The notes: generated by a model not told the origin, from the sequence alone. A stretch of 20,065 nt of DNA from Fonticula alba (GCF_000388065.1 NW_009242972.1:1205478-1225542), one strand, 5' to 3'. Shown: positions 9,583 to 18,878, counted from the first letter of the stretch. A program made the numbers and translations.

Positions 9583-10371
9583 CCAGGCCCAGACAAATAA
9601 CTCGGTGCCCCCCTCTCCCCCCCCCCCCCCCCCCCCGGGCAAGTCCGCGCGGTGGGGACTCGGCGCCGGAGAGGCGCATGGCGCCCGGCTCATTGGCATA
9701 ATTGTGGACGTTGTAGGATTGAAAACACGGCCATGACCTGGGCGGGCAAGGAGGGGGGGCGGGGGACTTGAAGGTGGCTTTCCTCCCGAGGAAGAGACAC
9801 ACATCTCCCTGAGGCGCGGGGGCGGCGGGGGGGGGGGGGGGGGTAAGGACCAGCCATCCTCGGCCGACAGGGGGAAGGTCGCGCGGCGGCCATAAAATCG
9901 ACGGCCTGGGATTTCCTCCCCATTGATGGCCCGAACACTCACGCACGACTAGCACACCGAAGGAGCGGGGGCCCATCCAGAGATCCGCATCTATTCTGGC
10001 GGTTTCATCCCTCTCTCAGTCGGCGGATAACGATCTGGTCCCTGGATTAGCCCCCTCGCCGCGCTCCCCGGGCGGACCATGGCCTCGCCTGCGACAACAT
10101 GCCAGTCGCTCGCCCGGACAGATCCCAGGGGACCGGTCCCCGAAAAGAGTCCTGCCCGGGCTCCCTTTGGGGCCGGTCTCCTGTCCACCACCTTGCCACT
10201 ATTGGGTGACTTTTCCACACACGCGCCCCCCCCCCCCTCACACCACCCCGGCCCCCAGGCCCGACATACCTCCCCCTCTTTGCCTCTTCCCCCCTCCTCC
10301 TCCTCCCCCCTCATCTGCCCATCTTCTCCCTCCCAGCACACGCACACACACGCACGCAGCCTGCCATTGCC

Positions 10372-13300
10372 ATGTCTGCCGCCACGGTCCCGGAGGCTGG
10401 GGTTGCCGCGGTTCCCCCATCGCCAGCTGGTGGTGTCTTCGGCCTTGGTGCGCCCTCGTCAGCCACGGAGGCCAGCCTCTTTCCCCCTCTTCCCGAGGCG
10501 CCGGCGCCGGGATTTGTGATCCAGGTTCAGCCCCACTCGTTTTTGGTCCAGCGCGTCCCAGAGGCCTCGTCAGCCACGGCACGCAGCAGCCTTGTCACCC
10601 CGACCTTGTTCATCCCGCGACTGTCGAAGACAGCTCGCAATGGGCAGGCCACCGGCCCCGATCCGCCGTCCATCTTCCCCATGCCCTACCTTGATGTGGC
10701 CCACTCGTCTGAGGCCGCGGCCGACCCTACCTTCCTGGTTTACGGCCTTCTCGGGACGTATCAGCTCCTGCGCACGCGGTACTTGGTGTGTGCCTAACTG
10801 CGGCCTGGCTCCCAAGTGTGCTCTCTCTCTCTCTCCCTCTCGCTCAGGTGAAATGCTGCTGACATCTTGCCCCTGTCTATTGCTTCCCCCCCCCCCCCGG
10901 ACTCCCCTTTCTCCGTTTGTCACATTGCAAAGGGTGTCGTCACTTCCGCCAATGTGGTGGCTGTCCTCCCATCGGCCACTGGTGGCGTGAGCCTCGTGCT
11001 GACTGCTCGGTCGGTGTCGCTGCTGTCCTTCGATCCGGATCTGCCTGCATTCCATTCGGCTGCGGCCGGCCGCGACGCGGCGGCCATGTTCGACTCCAGT
11101 GACTCCTTCAGTGTCACCCAAATGGGAGACGCCCGCAATCGGGCGCCCCGCAGCTTCCCCCTCAATTTGGAAGCCTCCTTCTCGCACTTCCTGGAGCAAT
11201 CCGGCTTTGTGGCCCCGGGCGCCAATGTAGAGGGCACAGGAGCGGAGCTCCCACCGGCCGGCCCCGGTGGATCTCAGCCTCTGTCACGGTCCAACACCAC
11301 CGGCTCGCGCATCGCCTCCTTCATCACCACCTCGGCCGATTTGTCCTCGCGCACCATTGCTGCCACGGCCAAAACCGTCGGTAGTGCGGGGGCCTCTTCG
11401 GCCAGTTTCCTTACTGGGGTGTTTGGGCGCAGTAGCTCAAACACCCCTTCCGCCAGTCGGCCTGCATCCTCCGCGCCACGCGCCGCCCCCCCGCCGGCCG
11501 TGCCGCTGGCCACTCTCGATGCCCATCTTCCGGATTTACTGCGCCCGGCAGTTCCCCCGACGGTGACGTTGGCGTCGAACCCGGCGGCTGACATCGACCG
11601 GCTCCCTGCCCTCGAGGCACCGGACATCCGGTTCCTGACCCTGGCATCTCTCAGTGACCATGATGCCCGAGCCATGGAGCGCATCGCCCGGCTGCTGACC
11701 TCCGGGTCGGCCATCTTCACCCTGCACCCGGTTGCGGTGCGCGACTTGGCTGACCTCGATCGCGCCGTGCAGGCGGAATATGACGACCTCACTCGGTCCA
11801 TGCAGAGCCGACTCACCCGGCCCTCTCGGGGCCGTGTGGCTGGCGATGATGCCTTCTGTATGAATGCCGCGTCGCTGATGCTGCTGGTGGACCCTTGCTC
11901 GGGGGATTCCGAGCGCCGGCGCATTTCGATGAGCCCCTTCTGCATTCGCCTGGTCCATGGGTTTGCCCAGTCGTCGGTGCGCATGGTTTTTCCCTGCCGG
12001 CCGGGGGAGGAGGGGGGGGGGGGGGGTCGCTCCCTTTTCCCGCGTATCTTCCAACTAACCATGATCCATGTGCCCTCGGGAAGACTGTGACCCTTTCCGG
12101 CGTTGTGCTGGTGGTGTCACTCCATGCGCGCAAGCATTCCGGCCGGCCAGGGCTCCGGTACCAGCGTCGGGGCAGTGACCTGGCCGGTAATGTGGCCAAC
12201 TTCGTGGAGTCCGAGATGCGCATCGCACGGCTAGCCAGCACCGGGGCCCCGACCACCGCCTCGGGCGCTAATGTGGTGGATTCCCCTCCCTCCGAATGGC
12301 TGATCGCCTCGCACGTGCAAATTCGCGGCTCCATTCCCCTCCTTTGGACCCAGCCGCCTCAGCACAAGCTGGAACTCCGGCCGGCCATCAATGTCTCCTC
12401 CAGCTGGGACTCCTGCTCGGCCGTGTGTCGAAAGCACTTCGAGTGGCTGGTACGCGCCTCCTGCCCTGCGTCCTCCCATACAGTCCCTCGACTCTCTTGC
12501 CCCACAACCTGCCGCTGGTCTGACCCATCTATGCGCTGTAGAAAACCCGCCACAACAACATTGTTTGCGTGAATCTCGTGGACAAGGAGGGCCGTGAGAA
12601 GCAGCTCGGTGAGCACTTTGGTCGCCATCTCAGTCAAATTGCCACCCCCGGCGTGAGGTATGCGGCGGACCCCTCTCGCCCCCTTTGCTCCTGCCCGGGT
12701 GGATAGACTCACCAGCATGTGGTACATGGAAATTGACGACCCGCCTGCCCGATCACACAGCTACGAGGCCTTCGACTTCCATGCGGAGTGCCGAGGTGGG
12801 CGCTTCGGCAACATCGACCGACTCATCGACCGGATCGAGAAACGCGCCCTGGCTGACCATGGGTTCTTCTGTCTGCGCGTGCGGGTCCCGGCCCGCGCGA
12901 CCACCGTGGCCGACATCGAGGCCGCCATTCTCAGCCATCAGCAAGGGGTTGTCCGGACGAATTGCATCGACTGCTTGGATCGCACCAATGTCCTCCAGGC
13001 GTCGGTGGCCTCGCGCTTGTTCACGCGGGCCTTTGTTCACGGGCACATCTTGCCCACCCTGTCGTCTGTCTCGCGTGATGCCCTGCTCAGTGCGGACAAT
13101 GCGGCCATCATCGAGCGCCAGATTCACCAGATGGCCCTCGCCACCGGCGGAGCGCAGGACTTCGCTGATACTCGCTATGCGAATGGCTCCCCGGCCTCGG
13201 AGCCTGGCGATGATACCGTCACCCCGAGCGAGAGTGAGGCAGACACGGACTCGGAGGATGAACTCAGTACACCGGTGCTTCGGCAGCGGCGCCTCCGGCA

Positions 13301-13696
13301 GCAGCATCGCCAGCAGCTGTTGGACTCTGAGCCAGGGTCGCCTGGTGGCGATGAGCTGACATCCCTGGTCGCGGTGGACTCCCGGTCAGTGAATGCCCCG
13401 GTACCGACTGCCGGGCGTCCGGCCTCTGCTCTTCGGTCGCTGCCTCTGGGGTCGCACTTTGATGCCCTTCTGGCGGCCATTTGGGCTGACCATGGAGATG
13501 CTCTGAGTCGGGCGTATGCCGGTACAGCCGCCCTCAAGGGCGACTTCACACGCACTGGGCGTCGGACTACCTCCGGCCGGATGACCGACGGCGTCAACAG
13601 CATGACGCGCATGTATCGCAATGCCTTCATCGACTCCGACCTGCAGAATCTATATGGTACGTGCCCTGTCTGCGCGCGCATGTCCCCCGCCACACA

Positions 13697-13768
<72 letters not shown>

Positions 13769-14959
13769 CACGTATATGCCACACTCGCCATCTGAACACG
13801 CGGTCCCTCGCCCTGGCTCTCGATGCCAACAGGGCTGTCACTTGCCTATCTCCTGCTTACCCTCCTCCCTCCCTCCGGTCCCCCGGTATTCCCCCCTCCT
13901 CGCAGACTATATCTATGGTCGGCAGTCATGTGAGGTGTTCTTGCCACAGGCGGCGCCCTCGCCCTCTCTCTCGTCGCTGGGCCTGCGCGAGCGCACTGCC
14001 TCTAGTAGCAGCACGGCCCCGATTGCGGCCTCGGAGACAAGCGCCGAGCACACCGCACTTCTTTCGGCAACCGGTAACAAAGTGAACGCCAAGATGGCCT
14101 TCTCGCCGGAAACCCAGCAAATCGAGGACCCCTTCGTCAATGTCTACAAGTGCGTATCGCCCTCCGGCGCCGGCTCTTCCTGTTGCCACTTCCTCGGGAC
14201 ATTTGTGCCTGCTTCTCCCAGCCATTGACGCGCCACCCTCCTTGCTAAAAATTGAAAAAAAAAAAAAAAAAACATAGGCCCTGGCTTGAGGAGGGCGAGG
14301 TGGCCCTTTTCTCGTTCCTGGTCTACCAATTGGCCACACGCTTTGATGACCCAGCCAACTTCGCGACCGCCGAGCCGACTCTCACTTCGCGCATTCTCGT
14401 AGCCACGGACTGTGCACTGTTGCTGTTTGGCACGCCTCCCGGGCACCTGCCGGGTGGTCGCCCCCCTCCGCCCGAGCGTATTGACCTCCGCACGATCATC
14501 GCGTGTCTGCCCTCCCGGCCGCTTCTGGCGCGCCATGCGCCCGGGTCCGGGCCCCACAATGCCGATGACTCGCTCGCTGACTCGCCGAGCATCTCCCACT
14601 CGCTACAGTGTCTGCTCATGGACCAGAATGGGTCCGGTGGCGACAGCCAAGCGGAATGCTCCAGCGCCAGCACCCCGGGCACCGACCGGGTGGACGTCAA
14701 CATCCTGCTCATCACTGGGGATGACCATCCGGGAGGTATCGAGCAGGCGGCCTTGCTTCTGGCCCTGGAGGCGGAAGTCGAGCATCACCGCGCCATGCTG
14801 AATGCACCTCGGCAGGATGGTGGAGCAGGACAGGCGGACTCGGAGCCGGCTCCGGTCGCGCCGTCCAGCTGCCTGGACATGCCCGGCATCCGCCGGCTAT
14901 CTCTCTCACGGCTGTCCTTCTCGGAGGCCGAGCGTCTACTCAAGCACATCCAGATCTAG
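10372..14959 (+). CDS. INPP5F: SAC-domain phosphoinositide phosphatase, Sac2/INPP5F type
   Basis: Model exons are 10372-10785, 10933-11976, 12084-12449, 12542-12657, 12761-13656, 13906-14149 and 14278-14959 (TAG), giving 1253 aa. Phases agree throughout. The SAC core shows LRYQRRGSDLAGNVANFVES (about 510-529), RGSIPLLW, YEAFDFHAECRG, and the catalytic CX5R(T) loop CIDCLDRTN at 12963-12989 (Cys about 715). WADHGD and TAALKGDFTRTG follow. The last two, plus DGVNS, favour INPP5F/Sac2 over Sac1. No C-terminal membrane anchors are seen. Instead there is an hSac2-like region (RILVATDCALLLF to ERIDLRTI) and a terminus ending HIQI. Sac2 removes the 4-phosphate of PI4P on endosomes (family knowledge). 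An acidic, disordered insert of about 100 aa lies at about 770-875. Exon 1/2 is the weakest boundary. Intron 4 could instead end at 12706, adding 18 codons. Confidence 0.85.
13695..13768. repeat. (CACG)n tetranucleotide microsatellite in SAC intron 5
   Basis: About 18 copies of a CACG/ACGC unit inside the 249-nt intron 13657-13905. It is open in several frames on both strands but is flanked by a GTACGT donor (13657) and CAG acceptor (13903-13905) whose removal restores NLYDYIYGRQ. It is therefore intronic. Confidence 0.9.
14255..14272 (+). repeat. A18 tract just upstream of a 3' splice site
   Basis: Eighteen consecutive A precede CATAG (14273-14277), the acceptor of SAC intron 6 (14150-14277). 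Removing the intron joins VYK to PWLEEGEVALF in phase. The tract sits where the polypyrimidine tract is expected. Confidence 0.85.
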
Positions 14960-15528
14960 AGGGGAGTTGCGCACGCGCACAATCGTGCATGTGTGTGTGT
15001 GTGTATGTGTGTGCCGCATGTGCTTCCCTACACACATCCATGGCCCAGGAAGTGCCAATAGACACATAGATTGTCCCGGACCTTGCTTTGTTACCTTTGG
15101 TCCCTTGCTTTGTGCGCTCATGTCCCCCTGCTCCCGCCGCCTATCTTTCTCCCTCTCGGAGTTTGCCTGTCGTGGGAAGGCGCGTCGGCGCGTGCCGAGG
15201 GGGAGGCGGAGAATGCTGATGCGTTGGCACATGGGAACAGGTGAAGCATGGCCCGCGATCTGGGGTCCATGCGCGCGCGTGCGCGCGCGCGCGCGCGCCG
15301 AAAAAAGGGCCAGGGCTATGGGCCCCGCCCGGGGGACCGGCGAGCAACACTGCTCTTGGGGCGGCGACATGGCAGGTGGGAAAGCGTCCATTCAACATTT
15401 CCCTTCCCTTCCTCGCTGCACACATACGTGCACCGCACACACGCCCACACACCCTTTCCTGTGTCCCCCCCCCCCCTCCCTCTCTCTCCTTTTTATCTCC
15501 TCCCTCCACGCCTGGTCCAAACCTGCAA
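14960..15528. other. intergenic region between the SAC gene and the DUF1764 gene
   Basis: 569 bp with no coding frame that I can support. It holds a GT-rich tract (14987-15013) close to the SAC stop, AATAGA at 15057-15062 (possible variant poly(A) signal), an alternating GC tract at 15269-15298, and a CT-rich leader ending at the next ATG. Confidence 0.55.
15269..15298. repeat. alternating purine-pyrimidine GC tract, Z-DNA-prone
   Basis: About 30 bp of nearly pure GC alternation with one GT step, roughly 230 bp upstream of the DUF1764 start codon, in its promoter region. Confidence 0.85.
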
Positions 15529-16323
15529 ATGAAGCCCACCAAGGTGGCGAAGCCCAGCGACAAGTCCGCTGCAAAGGCCAAGAAGGCTGCCCCGCCTGCT
15601 GGTAAGGACGCCAAGATTGACGGGTTCTTGGATGACATCTTCAAGAGCGTCTCCTCCAAGGCCAAGCCTCAGGCAACAGCGCAGCCCACCCCCGGCACGA
15701 ATGATCTCGATGCCTTCCTCGATGCTGAGGACCCCGAGGAGGGCGTCGAGCTGACCGATGCCGAGAAGAAGGCCAAGAAGATGCTGATCGCTCGGAGTCT
15801 TTCTAGGATCTCCTCCGGGACAAAGGAAAGCGCGGAGACCTTGCTGAAGAAGGCCACCGGGAGTAAGACCGACAAGACCGGTCCTGATGACGATGGGTTT
15901 GCCGACAGTCGCGGTAGCCGTCAGCAAGGTGCGTTTGTGTGGGTGTGGGTGGGTGTGTCCGTGTGTGTGTGTCACTCTTTTGGAGGGCTGACAACCATGG
16001 CCAGGCCATTCTGCAATGGTGGTAGGCTAACATCTCGCTGTGGCTCACTTCTCACCCTTTCTCCTCGATCCCCTCGGCGATGTACACACACGCACACATG
16101 CATACATATAGGACGTTCCTTCACCGAGGATGGCTATCCGATTTACACTCCCGACGAGCTTGGCCTCGGCAAGGGCGGTGGTACGCTCGCATGACATACT
16201 TCGCGTCATTTATTGCGCAATGCAGAGCACCCATACGCCGACACACACATACACACACCGCCCACTGACCGGTTGAACCCAGACACCGAGGACTGTCCGA
16301 TCGACTGCGATTGCTGCTTCTAG
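15529..16323 (+). CDS. DUF1764-family small protein
   Basis: Exons are 15529-15928, 16112-16180 and 16283-16323 (TAG), giving 169 aa in consistent phase. Donors are GTGCGT and GTACGC; the second intron has CTGAC at 16265-16269. The N-terminal part is Lys/Ala-rich, then IDGFLDDIFKSV, an acidic stretch and a second Lys-rich helix. The C-terminal third carries the family signature: DDDGFADSRGSR, then EDGYPIYTPDELGLGKGG, then a Cys cluster CPIDCDCCF at the very end. This architecture (basic leader, DDIF box, Cys-rich terminus) is that of DUF1764, as in human C6orf226. The function of the family is unknown to me; the four C-terminal cysteines could bind a metal, which is inference. The last exon codes only 13 residues plus stop, but contains the most conserved part. 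Confidence 0.9.
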
Positions 16324-16598
16324 GCCACTTCCGGGTGGCCAACTGTCTCGCGCTTCCAGGGACCCACAAACTTGCCAGCCAGCACAAACACACCACAACA
16401 GAACAAACAATACCCTCTACAGGTGACATGGCATGTTGGATTGGGCATGTGGTAAAGCCACCGCTGACGCTCCTGGCCCGGTTATCGTGGCACAGGATCG
16501 CCCGAAGCACACCATGCCCAATGGTGCATGAGAGGAGCGGGGGGGGGGGGGGGGAACAAGGAAACGGACAAGTAGGCGGGTGGGGGATGGAGGGTGCT
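16324..16598. other. short convergent 3' intergenic region
   Basis: 275 bp separate the stop codons of the DUF1764 gene (+) and the channel gene (-). It has A/C-rich DNA at 16380-16415 and a poly-G run near 16540-16553. The two 3' UTRs probably overlap. No canonical AATAAA was noticed on either strand. Confidence 0.5.
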
Positions 16599-18515
16599 CT
16601 AGACATCAGCTGGATTGCCCAAGACACTGGTCCGCCAGCGCCAGCCCCCGATGTGCAAAGACCGCATGAGGATTTGCCGTCGCCGATGAACATGTCCACG
16701 GGACATGCTGGCCTCGATGTATGCGCTGTCCAGCAGGCGGAAGCCACGAGCACGGAGGAGCTCCAAGTCCACGGTTGGCATTGGTGGCTTCTCGGGGGAA
16801 TATCGAACAAAGTGCCCGTCAATCATGGTGTCGAGCAGCATGTCCAGGGCCCGGTACAGGCGAACCAGATTGGCACGACTGACTGGCAGTCGTGTGGGCC
16901 GGCGGTATCGCGGGTCGGCTGTGGCATTGTCCGGCTTCTGATTCGGCATGCCCGGAGGTCCGACCGGTGGTGGCGCATAGGAGCCGGCGTGTGCGCCGGG
17001 CAGTGGCGGCGGTGGGGCCGGGTACCACCGGTCGCCGCTGCCAGTCGCCAAGTCCGGATAGAGGGGACGTGTGTGCCCGGCAAACCGGGGGTCCGGCGAA
17101 TGGACGGCCGGAGATTCGTGTCCTCTGGGGTGGTATGGCTGGTGTTGAGGATGTGGCATTCCACCAGGGGGCCCTTCGTGGCGTGGATGGGGCGGAAGGC
17201 GGCTCCCAGCCAGGTCGTCATGGCCTCCGGGGCTGGTCCACTGGTGGGAGGTATCCCAGGGGACGCTATCCTCCGGCCGCGAGGGCGGCTGCTGGGAGTG
17301 GCCATACTCCTGCGGCGGTGCCCCGTATCCTGGAGGTGGTGGGCGAATAGAGAGACTGGAGGTGCTTGGGCCAACAAGTCCCGATGGACTGGGATCAATG
17401 TGGCCACCATAGCCGGATGCCAGGGGCGCTGGCGGCGCAGGATACCCCGGCATCGGGGTGGGATAGCTGTAGTGGCCCGGTGCCGCGACGTGGCCCGGCT
17501 GTCCCGGAACCGGCTGGTGGCCAACAACATAGCCTGACCCTGAGGAGGGCAGCCCGCCGGGGTAGCTCGATCCTGAAGGGGGCTGTTGCTCGGGGTATGG
17601 GCCACTGGCTCGGAAGCCCGGGGAGCCGCGCAAGCGCGGCGGGATGCTGGCCCCCATCAGGGGGAATGCCCCGGACCATGCCAGAGTCCGGGCCACGGCG
17701 ATGGGCATGCCCGTTTGGTTCATGAGAAACTCGGACATGGCGGCCTCGGCGCTGTCCTCGATGTCGATGACATTCTCCAGGAGGACGACCGCCTCGTGGA
17801 AGACGGCGATCATGGCCAGGGCACTGCGGGACTTGTGGTAGGAAAAGAGGCCAAAGGAGAAGAGGCTGGACTTGACATAGGGGGCCAGAGCAGCGGCATC
17901 GTAGGCCACGGCCTGGGTTAGTTCGTTGAGCCCGACGCGGTCCCAGCGACCCCCGTCCCAATAAAGATCCAGAATGTCCAGTGGCCACTTGCCGACGACC
18001 GCGATGCGCGTGGCCAGATTGGCGCAACTGTGGAAGGCGTCCAGCGCGCTACGGGTGTAGGAGACGGCCAGGGAGGAGAAGAGGATCCCATTGAAGGCCA
18101 CGATGACCGTCAGCACCCGGAATCCGTCGGTATCCACCTGGACATCACCGAGGCCGACTGTGGTGAAGACGTAGCCCACATAGTAGGCGGTGGTGATGAT
18201 GCTGACCGGGTCGCCGGTGCTGCTGTTTCGAACCACATTGTCGAGGGAGAAGAAAACGAAGGTCCAGCTGAGCCAGAGCAGGGCCGACCAGACAATCAGA
18301 ATCAACATCAATAGGAAGGGCGCAATGACGGACAGCCCGCGTCGGCCAAAGAGGTCGGGCAGCCTGGAGGCCATCCACACGCGCGACAATGAGGACCAAA
18401 GTAGCAACAGTAGATAGCCCACCACTGCGGGCCGGGTGTTGGATAGAACCGTCAGGACGATGTCGACATTGACCACGACCACCATGATGGCCCCGAGGAT
18501 GCCCAGCCAGAGCAT
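16599..18515 (-). CDS. potassium-channel-like membrane protein with long Pro/Gly/Tyr-rich tail
   Basis: One uninterrupted frame of 638 aa from ATG at 18515 to TAG at 16599; no intron is needed. Hydrophobic segments are at about residues 2-24, 31-47, 62-90 and 132-152. Between the last two is a pore region (about 102-125) with TTVGLGD (118-124), a variant of the K+ filter TVGYGD. Residues 155-275 are a soluble helical domain including VGKWPLDILDLYWDGG, FGLFSYHKSRSALA and FHEAVVLLENV; from memory this recalls a bacterial family of K+ channel proteins. Residues about 295-530 are low-complexity Pro/Gly/Ser/Tyr. The last about 106 residues are again ordered (NLVRLYRALDMLLDTMIDGH). The upstream in-frame stretch encoding poly-Lys has no ATG and a stop before it, so the 18515 start is preferred. 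Exact channel class and ion selectivity are not established. Confidence 0.8.
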   Translation of the reverse strand: MLWLGILGAIMVVVVNVDIVLTVLSNTRPAVVGYLLLLLWSSLSRVWMASRLPDLFGRRGLSVIAPFLLMLILIVWSALLWLSWTFVFFSLDNVVRNSSTGDPVSIITTAYYVGYVFTTVGLGDVQVDTDGFRVLTVIVAFNGILFSSLAVSYTRSALDAFHSCANLATRIAVVGKWPLDILDLYWDGGRWDRVGLNELTQAVAYDAAALAPYVKSSLFSFGLFSYHKSRSALAMIAVFHEAVVLLENVIDIEDSAEAAMSEFLMNQTGMPIAVARTLAWSGAFPLMGASIPPRLRGSPGFRASGPYPEQQPPSGSSYPGGLPSSGSGYVVGHQPVPGQPGHVAAPGHYSYPTPMPGYPAPPAPLASGYGGHIDPSPSGLVGPSTSSLSIRPPPPGYGAPPQEYGHSQQPPSRPEDSVPWDTSHQWTSPGGHDDLAGSRLPPHPRHEGPPGGMPHPQHQPYHPRGHESPAVHSPDPRFAGHTRPLYPDLATGSGDRWYPAPPPPLPGAHAGSYAPPPVGPPGMPNQKPDNATADPRYRRPTRLPVSRANLVRLYRALDMLLDTMIDGHFVRYSPEKPPMPTVDLELLRARGFRLLDSAYIEASMSRGHVHRRRQILMRSLHIGGWRWRTSVLGNPADV

Positions 18516-18687
18516 GGTTGTGGTCTGCTTCGGTTGCTGCGATGAGTTGTCCGTCCTTTGGGCCTTCTTCTCCTCCTCCCCCCTCGCCTCCCTGTGGTTT
18601 GTGTTTCTCTTCTTCTTCTTCTTCTTCTTCTTCTTCTTCTTCTTCTTCTTCTTCTTCTTCTTCTTCTTTCCTGATGCCTTCGTGCAA
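18145..18687 (-). other. overlapping upstream ORF in the channel-gene leader
   Basis: An ATG at 18687 opens a frame that reads the AAG repeat as poly-Glu and runs out of frame across the main ATG (18515), ending at 18145. If transcribed and unspliced it should repress translation of the channel. The protein itself shows no domain, so I do not call it a gene. Confidence 0.4.
18609..18668. repeat. (CTT)n / (AAG)n trinucleotide microsatellite
   Basis: About 20 CTT units on the + strand, read as (AAG)n in the leader of the channel mRNA, about 95-155 bp upstream of its ATG. Purine-only on the transcript strand, so triplex formation is possible. Confidence 0.95.
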
Positions 18688-18729
18688 CGAAGGGGATGGG
18701 CCTGGCGGACACCAAGGGGAGACAAACGC

Positions 18730-18753
18730 CTACGAGCACCGGGCCAAAGCCAT
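18730..18753 (-). other. short upstream ORF (7 codons) in the channel-gene leader
   Basis: ATG at 18753 followed by six sense codons (MALARCS) and TAG at 18732-18730. It lies between the TATA box and the main ATG, upstream of the longer overlapping uORF. Confidence 0.4.
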
Positions 18754-18872
18754 CACGCGATGAACAATCTCGCGGGAGGGCTGGTGCCGACCGAGTGCAC
18801 GGCAGGAGGAGGCGACAGGCGAGCGGGGAGGCGAATGAGCACAAGGGGGCAACGTGAGGGCGACGCAAGGCC

Positions 18873-18878
18873 TTTATA
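18873..18878 (-). promoter_or_regulatory. TATA box of the channel gene
   Basis: TATAAA on the minus strand, in the context CTATAAAGG and preceded by a run of C. It lies 358 bp upstream of the channel ATG and predicts a transcript start near 18840-18850 and a leader of about 330 nt. It is the clearest TATA box in the window. Confidence 0.55.

Larger units (their letters stand above)
8849..10371. promoter_or_regulatory. divergent promoter region between CWC2 and the SAC phosphatase
   Basis: These 1.5 kb separate the start codons of two diverging genes. No credible coding frame was seen. Visible elements are inverted CCAAT boxes (ATTGG at 9315-9319, 9692-9696 and 10201-10205), the dyad CTGCAT-TC-ATGCAG at 9569-9582, CATAAAA near 9891, poly-G/C runs (near 9188, 9619 and 9829), and a pyrimidine-rich leader before the ATG at 10372. 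The boxes are seen directly; their use is inferred. Confidence 0.5.

Noticed and set aside
12707-12760. Extra 18 codons at the start of SAC exon 5
   Set aside because: Possible by phase and with a good pyrimidine tract, but it would make a 49-nt intron, half the size of the smallest others, and 12761 has a TTGAC site 23 nt upstream. Kept only as an alternative.
18516-18725. N-terminal poly-Lys extension of the channel protein
   Set aside because: The upstream in-frame segment has no ATG before a stop codon and the repeat is a plain AAG microsatellite; the ATG at 18515 is used instead.
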